This document shows positions 34,201 through 46,200 of a stretch of DNA of 64,000 nt, one piece after another. The stretch's first letter is position 1, and every line of letters starts with the position of its first letter. The notes under the pieces were generated by a model. That model made no database searches, was not told the origin of the DNA, and worked only from the letters and a program-made list of their open reading frames with translations. A program made the position numbers and the translations under genes. The stretch spans positions 4,003,957 through 4,067,956 of the forward strand of contig VFFE01009068.1 in the NCBI GenBank assembly GCA_008921705.1, in the 5' to 3' direction. Origin of the DNA: Burhinus oedicnemus (Eukaryota > Chordata > Aves > Charadriiformes > Burhinidae).

Positions 34201-37200
34201 GAGGCAACGAGGTATTCCAGCTTGTTAATGCCCCACAAAATACCAAAACCGTTGCATGCCTCCATCAGCAACATAAGAAAATGGTTAAGCCCACCCTACC
34301 TTAGCTAGATCTAAAATCTTTGCCATTGTTGGTATGTCGAAAGTCTATCTCTCCTTTGGTATAGATAGCGCACTTTACCAAAATGTTATCCAATTCACAA
34401 AAATTACCTAAAGGCCAAAGACTGATTGAACATGTGGGAAAAAATCCTTGACTTATTGAATTTACTGCATCGGAACTGTATGAAAACTGCCAAAACAGCA
34501 TTTAAAAATTGCCTGGCAAAGGCGGCAAGCCATTCTGCTACAACTGTTCCATCAAAATTTTGGCTATCTTCCTGAAGAGACATCGCTTTTTGATATTAGA
34601 AAGTCATTAAACACATCATTACGGACTGATCTCTTACCAATACCTTGTACACAAATATTTCTGGTAAGACCAAGCACAGCGTGCTTTGCGATTAATTTGT
34701 AAGTGGGCCTTCACTTCAGAAAAATAATTCAGATCCTCTGAATCTGAATTTATTCTTAGTATCAATGAAAACTGTAAGAGTTTTGTGACAGAGCTGCTTA
34801 AAGTCCATCTTCCTCTGAGATAATAGGACAGCTAATGGTTTCAGCTTGAAGATTTCATATAGGTTGTTTCACATGAAGCAGCAGCAAATATCTGCTATTT
34901 ACAGCTTTCTAATCTATTTTGATATCTTTGCTAGTAGTGTTTGCTGCTACATCCCTGCTAGATCTGCAAGGTCCTCAATTCCAAACAAGGCAAGATGATG
35001 TACGTTGTGCTGAAGATGTTAAAATCTGCTCTAGGGAAAAATATACGATATATGGGTTAATTTAACCTGGCTCCTACTTCTTTGTTCCAGTTTAGATTAT
35101 CTATTAAGCATTATGCAGATTTCTCTTGTTGGGTACACAATTGTTAAGGCTCAGCATCTGTAAAGAACGAAACAGCTATTCTAACTGCACGTAATTGCTC
35201 TGAACTCTTTCAGAGATCCTCAAGTTGTATATTCTGAACAGAAGATTAAAATATTAAGAGATGCCACATGGTTTCCTTGATAAACAGATATCAAGCAGCG
35301 CTTTAGTCTCTTCTGGAATTTCATTTTTGACATCCACTTTGCCAGAACATAAGGACAGACATCTTGTTTGGAATAGCAATTTTCAAAATGGATGATGCAA
35401 AACTTAATCATCAACTGCATAAGAGCAAGGTTAACATGTTACTACAGCAGAAGGTATAAAAAGTAGGTTTAATTCCCATACTTAAAATGCATTTCTTAAA
35501 AGACTGAATCCCTGAAACAAAAAGCACTAGCCATGTAACTAGTATGTGTAGGTTACATCTGCAAGTTTCCTGGTAAGTAAGAAGTCAGGAGATGCAGCAT
35601 TTGGGCAGGAATTATTAAAGCTGGATTTCATTCCAAAGCTGGTCACTGGGCTCACACAAGCTCTGTACCTTTTTGGTTTAATTTCTTCATCTGTCCTGTG
35701 GGGACAGTCATGCCCACCTTTTTCTGGACAAACTGAATGAAAAATGCCACTAGGTATTGCCAATACATTGTATTATAAATGCATGTCATAATCATAATTC
35801 CAGAGGTTCTGATTCAGCGCAATCAATTACTCACCCAATAGTTAAGGAAAAACTTCATTAACAAACTAAGCATTATTATGTCTGCCCTTCATTACTTCCT
35901 CAAGAAAAAAAAAAGACACATCTTACAGTTCAATTCCCTGAAATCGGAGAACAGGGAAAGCCTATATAGATTCTGAAGTTCATATTAAAACTAGTTACGC
36001 AGATTAATAATTTGATCTCTATAGAACAAAAAAAGAAAACCCAAAACAATCAAATTCTTGCTGACCAAGCCTTTTTGCTTCAACTACGTAATCAAACAAA
36101 CCAATTAAGCATACTTTATCAAGGAATGCAGATGCTACTTTACGTACAGAAATTATACAGGCTAAACAGAAGGATTATCTTCCTTAGCCATCTTTCAGTT
36201 CTCAGAATTACAAAATTTGTTTTGACAAATCTTTAGAAAAACTCTTAGCCATAAAAACGTCCTACTATCAAGCTGATTCAGTGTGCATGAAAACATTCTT
36301 ACTTAAATGTTTTCTAGAGGACCACCATTTATGTTGTGGCTCTGTTTATGAAGTAAACTCATAGCACATTTGCAGAATCATATCTTCTCTTTTTAGACAT
36401 ATTGGTGACATACTGCAGTTTGGTTATTATAAGCACTGTCATTTAACTAGCAGGACAGTAAAATATCCGCATTGCCAGAGAATCTACAGACTGCATATTG
36501 TTACACATTGCTAATAATAAATGCTATATTTATAGGTATTTACAGCCTAAAGTATGTAAAGGCTCACCCTTCTGTTCCTTTGAAACAGTTAATAAGCGTT
36601 ATGAACTATGTAGGCTACCACTCTACATGATTGTGTGTAAAAGGCAACAGGCATAACAGATGTACTAAGAATGTTTAAAAATCATGTTAGAATGTTTTTA
36701 TCTGGTATTTTAAACTTGAGCTGTATCTCAAAGTTAGACGAGTTTCATTTTGGCAATAAGCATTTATTATCTGCTAAGCTGCTTCACCAGAAATAAAGTA
36801 TTTACCATATACAATACATGTCCCCATTTTGAAGCTGTGGGACTAGGAACGATTCACATAGCTGTAAGGCTAAGGTAGTCTTCCCTTCTTTTTCAGTGTT
36901 GCAGATGATCTCAATTCCACTCTTGCAATCAGTCCTCAACAAGTGCTATACAATTAAAATAAAATCAATTTAGATAAATTTGCTAACATGAAATAAAAAC
37001 CTATCAGACCTTGCTATATTGAAGAAGCTACTGAAAACTTCAGGAATTGCTATTAACATAGGATTTCTTTGGAACAGCTTTTGTGTAGGTCTGTAAATAG
37101 AGATTTTGGAGATATTCAGAGGTCATTCATATTTCTTAGAGTAATGACAATCAGAAAAATTGTCTGAGAAATTAAAAGACTACACAAAAGCACTTTTTTT

Positions 37201-40200
37201 GCACGACGGTAGCTTGTTCTTAAAACAAGATTACGAAAAGCATCGTTATCTGGCAAGTGCTATCAGTGGTAAAAGTAGGGACACATGCAGCTAGAGTGTC
37301 ATTTTACACACTGGGGCATCATTAAAAAAAACTTTAAGGCTAACAAAACTATATAATGTACAAAACACTGGACTGACATGAATTAGGCTCAAGTGCTTTT
37401 GCTAAAATAATAGTCAATAGTAAAACAGTCAAAACACTGATGTTACAAAATATTAATGACTCAACTTATTTAGGGAATATATCTACAAGCAAACTTGACC
37501 AAAAAATTGCACTTAGGTCAACAAGATTTGTAGACACTTAACATTTAACTTTTCAAAGCTTAAGCCAGCACTAAGTTAAGCAACACTGGTGTAGATGCCT
37601 GATTTTATAACATTTGGTTCTACAAAAACAGAGTTCCATATGCTCCTCTTGACAACTTGTATACAGTAAGTATAATGTACCACTTCATTAAAAAAAAAAA
37701 ATGTATACTGACAAACAATACCTCCTGGAATAGCTGATCTTCTAATGGTGACATATAAAGACAGGTGAAAAGAGCTTGATGGAAATACAGATCTTTACTG
37801 ATATCTGGATGATTTATGCAAGATTTGATAAGAGCCATTGCCTCAGGGATGCGTTCACAGGCAATAAGGTATCTGGCACGTAGTTCAAAGAACAGTGGAT
37901 TTTCAGAGCTTAAATATTTGTTAACTGTACAGAAAAGAAAGATTTAAAGGCAATTAGAATATGAAGTCCAAACAACAAATATATTTAAATGTAATGTTGT
38001 TTTCACTAGTGCAAGGTCAACAAATAATATTAAAAAAAAGGCTCTGCTAAAGAAGCTATCAAATAGGAATTTAAATACCATCAAGAATCTGTCCTGCTTA
38101 GAAACAGAAATTGTTTTTTTCTTATACCAGTAATCTAATTCAGTATTTTGTTTCTAACAGATTAACACAAGGTGCTGCAAAGGATTAGTAAAATATACAC
38201 TACTATAGAAGCAGATACAAACATTTTTGAGAAAGAAATATTCCTCCTTTCTCAGCACTGGAATCTGGGTGGTTGTCAGAAGTGTAGGATCACCATCACT
38301 TCCAATGCTGTAATTGTTAATATTTAAAACAACTCAGGATACTCATTACTCATTAAAATGGAAGAGCTTGGAGTGGTGAAAAAGTTAACGCTGTTGCTTC
38401 ACATGGTTTTGAACACCTTGATTTTGCTTGGGCAAGTGGAAAATACACTTTTTCTTCCTCTAAAAGTGCTACTGAGCACAACTCTTACATCTAAATTCCT
38501 AAATACCTTTAAATTCTAGCCCCGGATTTCTGGAAATCTGTTTTTCAGATCTTAAAGCTAGCATTTGAATGAAATAATTTCAACTGAGATACTCAAAATA
38601 GCTAACATTTAAGTAATTGGGAAATTAGGAAATACATAGAAGACGTGCTTTAGATCTGTATTATAAAAGATCATACAGATTCTAGTATCTCTTAGGATTA
38701 AAATTTAAAATATCACTCAAGGCTACAAAATACAATACTGCTGCTTTTGTGTTTTGAGAATTGTTTGCATCTTGTCAAGTAAGTGCACGTTCTGAGGTGT
38801 TAATAGTGTGTTAATATTTATTTAATGTATTGGACAATATGGCTGATCTTCCTCTTATATTCTCAACAGCTACCTTGAGAGAAAGAGTAGAAACCCCACA
38901 ATTTCTAGTGCATACCCTGTAGTACTGTACAGTGTTTCATATTTAAAAAAGACAAAAGAAAAGAGATTGTAAATTTAAAGTCAATGAAGGCTAGAAGTGA
39001 GCATGGGAAATTTATACCTTAGAAGGAACCTGTACTGAGACAGTTACAAGCAACTTAAAGTGACACTTAAAAGGATTAAAAAAATAGAAGCAGTAATTGA
39101 AAACCGCAATCTGAACAGACAAGAGAAATTTTTTTTCCCAAAACAAAAAGATTACTTGTATAACAAGCTTTCATTTAAACTTCTTTTTTAAAAGGACACC
39201 TGGTTTGAAAGACATTCTTTACGCTCAGAAACAGCATTTCTCTATCATCTTTATTTTTATGCAAGATAATGGTATTATATGCTAATGAACACTTAAGGAA
39301 CATTATTGAAGGTGATAGAAGGTTTTATACAAGATTTGTTAACAGATGTACCGTGAAGTCCACCATAAGAGAAGTTCTCATTCTCACTGTCCATTAGCAC
39401 TTCTGGGTACAAACTTAGTAAAGAAGACAACTGAAAGAAAAGCCAGTGTCTAATAGTGGTCATTAACTCAAAAAAAAAAAAAAGTGATCATACAGAACAA
39501 TCCTTAAAGCCAAGTAAAGGCCTCTTCATTTTGGAATTAACATACTTGGGATAATAAATCCCATCATCAGTTTCATATGCAACATTACCCAACAGATCAC
39601 TGAATATTCACATTGAAAAATTAGGCCAGAAATACTTAGCTTTTGTTATGTGCTAATGTTAAGAAAATGCTGCACGCCTAACTACTGGCTCAAATGAGGG
39701 AAGATTGCACCCCACAATACAGGTTAACTTGTTATATCATTCCCACTTCCTGTGTGGGGAACTCTTTGGTCAGTATGCCCCTCTGTTCCATAAACGAGAA
39801 TCCTGCTTCTGACACAACGAGCCCCCAGGGAATGGTGGGGGGGGATTTCCTACATCCTCCAACACTGTTTTTAAATGGACTGCAAGTTCCAGCAACACCA
39901 CTGGCAGGATTATGCTCCCTCCCTGTAGTGGAATGCCCTCCTTTCCCAAGGCAGCATTTACAGCTCTTCTAACCTCCCAAGCAAAAGACAACTGCTAACT
40001 ATAGTAGCATTTAGCCAAGTCTGTGATACATTAAAAACAGCTTGGGAAAAACAACATCTATTCTTGTCCAGGTAGCATGTGCCGTGCTTTGCTTTAGAGC
40101 GATAGATGCCAACCATCAGCTTAGAAACTAATTAACTGCTTACATCTCAGTGTACCTCTGCATACAATATCCTCTTCTAGATGTTCGCAGTAGGCCGCCT

Positions 40201-43200
40201 TATTCTCCCTAATCTATTACAAGTTTATTGCTCTTATGGTTCAACCTTGCTATTCTTCTTTAAACCCAAAGACTGCCTTCCTTTTCAGTCATCTCAAAAC
40301 AGACATCTCAAATTACACTACCATTCACGTAAAGACAGACACAGTGAGGTTCGTCTTGGCTTAAGCTTCTCCATGTAATTAATGAATCCAAGACAGAACT
40401 ATGTCGTTCACACAGTACATATTTATCAAACTGACTTTTGCAAGTAACGGTTGGTGAATCAGCAATAATACGCAGTTTCCCTCATTTAAAATAGTGATCC
40501 CTGAGGGAACTATATGGCCAAGTTTCAAAATATACACCAAATACTGCCAGCCTGTAAAGCAGCACAGAATGTTTGCTTTGTGTAAGACTCCAAAAGAATC
40601 AGATTTTAGAGGAAGTGAGACAAGAAAGAAAAAACTTCCAGAAAATATTATCTAAAATAAAATGTTTGTCATCACAAATGAGATATGTCAAGGGGGTGTG
40701 TGGGGATAACAGAAGATAAAAGGAGGAAGAATACCTCAACAGAGGGGAAGGAAACGTGGCCTACAATAAAACAAAACAAAATGACCATCCAGTGACAACA
40801 TGGAGCCTTCATTCCTACTCTGTGACATTCCAACTAAGTAAAAATCTTTAAACTGTTACCCATCATATAGAGGCTTCATGATGATCAAGTGAATCATTAA
40901 GGTAAAGGAGTAAACTAATTCTTTGCTGGAGAGATGGAGATTGAGACCTAAATTCAGATCGTGACCATCAAAACTTCTAGAGTTTGTCATGCGATGCAGA
41001 ACAAAACAAGGATAATCTGTTTTCATTTTGTTTCTGTAGGTATTTGACTAGAATTTTATCAGATATATAATAAAAATCACGAGTAAACTATGTTGCTTAA
41101 GCGCTTGCTTCACAAGAGTGACAAAACAAAGACTACCCACTTAAACATGTTAATTTGCTATCAAAATACTTTCTCTAGTTAAGGAGGCAGCTCACTGAAC
41201 TGTTGACTTTATAGTCCTCTTCCTCTCTCTACAGAATGAACACATTGTCGTAAATACACTAATGAATTTGGATCATGCATTACACCATGGTAACTAGAGA
41301 AGAACTAGTATTTTCTATTACTATCAAATAGAAAGAACTTTTAAGAGGTCCTCTATGAACACTGCTAGCAAATATGTCACATAAGATGTTAGTAAAGACT
41401 TTACTGTAGATTGGATATTTTCCCCTTACAAACTTCCATTAACATTCTGGTAATGTTTGTTTCCACGCACTGTTAAAAATGCTGGTTTACTTTGCACCCT
41501 GAACAGAAACCTTTCTCCTACTCCCAACTCTAGGAATTACATATATGTAAACAGAAAGCAGCTATCAGGTGTAGTCATAGGCCTCGTTCTAAACAGAGCC
41601 AAGAAACACCACAAGCCCAAGTATTTACAACTTAAAAGAAAAATTAAATGAGTCAGAGTACCATGAGACAGAAATACACATCAGGTCCTCCCCGATCATG
41701 TTACTTCAGTAGCCTAACTGAAGTCAAGTCACTCTCCATGCTCCTTCAGGGGCTGAACACCTGGATTTGGTAAACTCATTTTACAAGTAACTGCTCAGTA
41801 GCCTCTTGTATCTGAATAATCTGATCCCTACACTATAAAAGTGTACTACTAGCAACTACTAGCAAATAAATTTAGTTTTCTTTCAAATAAAAAGGTGAGA
41901 TTGGTACATTTTACTACAGAAAAATAGTTAAATTGTATGCAACGCCAAATGACAACACCTGACCCTAATTTCAAAAAAAGCATGTAATTTAACACATTTT
42001 TCAGTACTCTAAAAAATTAACATGGTAAATGAAGTACCTAAGTCCTGTGATACAGGCTTTGCTTTAAGAATTGCTTGTAATACTGGATCCTCCCATGGTC
42101 CACCATCTCGAATGATGCGAGTCACTAGCTCCAGGTTCATATTTCTGTATCTATTCAGAAGGTTCTGACATTCCTACACATAAAAAGAAAAACAATTAGA
42201 AAGAAGAAAAAAAAATGTTGAGTGAAAATAAAGTTAGGCTATCCAAAAAGATATGAATCAAGAAAACTCACATGTGTTTAAATATTTCCTCAGTCAACAA
42301 CTCAAGCTACAAATTCTTTTACTGACCAGGCCTACACAAAGCCCTAAAGCAACTTAAATTCTCCAAAAACAGTAATACAGAACTATGGAAGCCAGAATGC
42401 TCATACCTTCTATAGGCACACAGCAAGAGACTGTCATTTGCATAACAATGCAAAAATGCCTTTCCTTGACTTAGAGATATTACTATCATATGCTGTAGGA
42501 GAAGTCTTCACCTCATGCTACTGTGCACAGATTTAGACATGTCGACACTGGATTTGTGATCCAGTCATGGTGTCTGAATTCTAAGAGGAAAAAACTGAAT
42601 TAAGCCATGTGAGTCACCAGCCCTCAAGCAACCATTTTTTGCCAAATCTCTACATAACAGAAATTACGCTTGCCTAAAATAATCTGGAGTATTTTAGCCA
42701 CCCATGATTTTCACATATGCCAAGTTTCCCCCCTGCCCTTGTTATTTGCTGGTAAAAGTGTCAACATTAATATTCATCAACAGTAGAATTTTAATCACAA
42801 GAAAATGTTATCTAATTTTGCAACAAAAAAAATGCAGCTGAAGAATGGCTTCTACGCACATACAATTGACTTCACATTTTTTTCCCCCCTGTAAATTCCT
42901 TTAGTTTCAACTCATTTTTTTCTTTTATATTCAGATTAATATGTTTGATGGTAAAAACTGTTCAAGTAACTGAAACAATGTTTTTCACTGGCAGTTTGAT
43001 TACAAAACTGATTCAGAAATTCTTTATCTAGAAAATTATGTAAAGATATATTTTAATACATTCATTGTTTAAAAGTCAAGGCACTTGAGAATTGTAATAC
43101 AAAAGCACAGAAAATAAAGTATTATGCATCACACTTTTTCCTAAATTCTTTCTTGTTTATGGACTGCTTTGAAAAGTACTTATTGCAGGACTGTCAAAAT

Positions 43201-46200
43201 GCCCCATTACTCTATACAAGAGACCATACCCATTCCCGAGGCTCCCTGACCCTCTTCTTCCAGCAATTCTAATCAAGCATGTAATTGCTGCTGATTTCAT
43301 AATTAAGGTAAGTAGTGCTGACACATTAATTTATAGCAGCAGTAACAAACAGGTACCAACATAAAAATACCAAGGGGACAACTATTTCTCAAACTGCAGT
43401 TCCATGATCAGTATTAACAGAAGAAACAACCCTGTTTTTCATCCTTTCTTTCCCTACAACAAAGTTTCCTTTTGTGGTGGCACAAATGCTTGTGTTCCCA
43501 TGCAGTGAACTCAACTCTCAAAATCAGTTCAGGTCAAAAAGACTTATCTGGCAAAAAAGGCAAGTTTTTAAATCCAGGATCATTTATCTTACGCAGTTGT
43601 ATACAGCCATACAAAACCTTGCCCCAGTCTAGCCAACAGTACAACAGTTTTAAACAATCCAAGTTTATGCTGACCTGAAGAGTTCATTGAGATAGAGCTT
43701 CAATTTCAAATTTACTGTTTAAAACCGCAGAGGGAAACTTGAGGTTTCATGTCACGAACTGGTACACAACACTGGATGACATTAAGTTCTACTTAGATAT
43801 AAATAAGCAAAGCTTCTCTCTTCTATATGGGGAAATGCACAAAGTATGTCTTTAACAAGACTGCTATTACAACCAGAGAGATGTACATTTTACTTGGTCC
43901 AAGTAGATTCAAATAGCAATACCAACGATAAATGCACGAATAACTGGCTTTTCCTTTAAATATCCTGAGGGGCGTTTTCCCCTTTGGGTAGAAATGTAAG
44001 CAAAGCAGCTACCTCCTTTCACTATAATGGCATGTTTCCTCCAGGTTATATATTCACAAAAACTGTCTTTATATGTACTAAAATAATATTAAAAGTTTAT
44101 ATGAAAGTAGGCAACACTACCTGGATTGAACCTAAAATATCTTTCAAAGGATCTTCATAGAACTCATCCTTCCCAAAGAACAGCAGCAATTCAAAAAAAC
44201 TCCTAAAAAACAGAAGTAGTGACAGGTCAACCAAACTAAAAATGTTCATTCAAAAAATGAAACTACTGTAAGTCTATTACTTTTCACAGCACTAAAACCA
44301 AAATTAGGACTTTCATGAGTTCTAGACCCGTGCCCATGCCAGAGTCACTCTAAAAAGTTTGGCTGATGCCCACAGTCTCTAAATGCAACTCATATTTCAA
44401 AAACTTTATGTTGGTCTGATATTTTGTGCTGGTTTTTTGCAGTTAGACTTCCACCCCCCCCCCCAACATGTTTTCCATTAGGCATCAAGTCGCAAATACA
44501 ATACAGCTATAGATAAGCTAACAAGACCAAATCAGCAATAAAACAGATTATACTTAAGCACAATGTAAAATCCCTTCTGCTGCACCTTTTTCATAAGTTC
44601 AGGACACTTAGACTCACAGTACCTGCCTGATTTTCTCCCTCAAGAACTCTTACGTGCTCCATACTGCTGCTCCCCATTCACCATTACAAAAGTGAATCTT
44701 CCTCAAAAACCAAAGCCTTTGTCACATATGCAGCAATTTTGAGGAAGAAGATAACTATATAATTAATATATTGTATAAGGAATTACATTCAAGGAATAGT
44801 AACTTCAGTGAATGCATATTCCCAACAATTCATATTTTCAAGTATGATAAGCACTTTCTACTAACACATTTTATTCCATTTCAGTCTGTCTTGCTATAAC
44901 ACCCACTGAGGTCTCTCCACAAAGATGCAGGTTTAAAAGTAATATTAATTTCATATTTCCAAATAAAAGCCTTTTGCTATTAATGTCATATTTCAAAAAA
45001 AGCCTTTGAAGATTATTTTCAAAGACAGAGCTTTTGTGCAAACATGCAAATGGAATTACATTCATCTTCTGCGTGGCATTCAAATTGATAAAACTTCAAT
45101 TTTAACACCAACAAGTTTTTAAGCAAATCAGGTCTATGTGCAACAAAACAAATTCACAAGTCTAACCTCAGAAGAGGCAGCAGATAATGGAAAAAGCAGG
45201 ACTAACCCTTTTAACAGCAGCCTAGATTCAAACTGACCTGTGGCCTCCATGTTTTCCATCATCTTAAATTACTTCCTCTAGCATTTTATTTGTTTTTAAT
45301 ACAGTGACTGAGACAAACAGTCCTGATAACAGAATCAGAGAGGTTAGTAAAAAGTAACTTTCCAGAGCTCAAGTCTGTTTAAGTCTTCGCTTACAGAAGC
45401 ATACTTCCAGATAACACCTGCAACTCAGTCAATTTAATCAAAAACTACGCAGATGGTTCTCAGTGACTTGCAGACAGCTCCAGTGCACCTGCTATTGCTT
45501 TGCCTTAAGATTCTGAGAAATTTAATCTCTACTTGGGAAAGTTAACTACCAAGTGCTGCACTAGCATAATCTGCAATTGCTGGCTGAGAAAGTCATGAGC
45601 AGTAGGCAATAACGGAGCGACTCGTAGAGGGAAAGATAGTACTGAAAGAGTACTGAAAGAACTGTGCATCTAGGGCACCTTAGAAACAGGACTGAACAGC
45701 AAAGGCTTTGGTCTCATAATAGAAGAAAATAAGAACAATTTTCTTAAACATTATTCTTGATATTTTTCCCAAATGAACAAGGAGAATAAGAAGGCAGAAA
45801 CAGAAAAGGTAGAAGATCACTCCTGAAAGATGTTCCAGCACTCTTCCAAGCTACAGATTTTTGACTCAAGATCTTGCTGATGGCAATTTCTTTCCTGACT
45901 ACAGCATTTAGTCTTTTGTTGTGACAGCTCTTAAAACAAAAGGCAGATTTTCATCAACAGCTGGACAAGGAACTCCTTTGCAGAACAATTAAATTCACTG
46001 CAGTTATCCCCAAATTTAAAGTCAATCTTCAATATATTTGCAGTTAATACCCACACTATTCCTATAAAGTGTTTCATTTTTAAGAAAGTCAATTCAAAAG
46101 AAGTTAAAGAGCAGACTTAAGGCAAATTTTCCTCTCAATAACATTTTCAGAAATACTGTACATTAGAAGATCCTAATAGTCACATGAACAAAATGAAGTT

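Noticed and set aside
39694..39972. 92-codon plus-strand open frame in ZNF654 intron 4
   Set aside because: No matching splice sites and no known domain; antisense to the intron.
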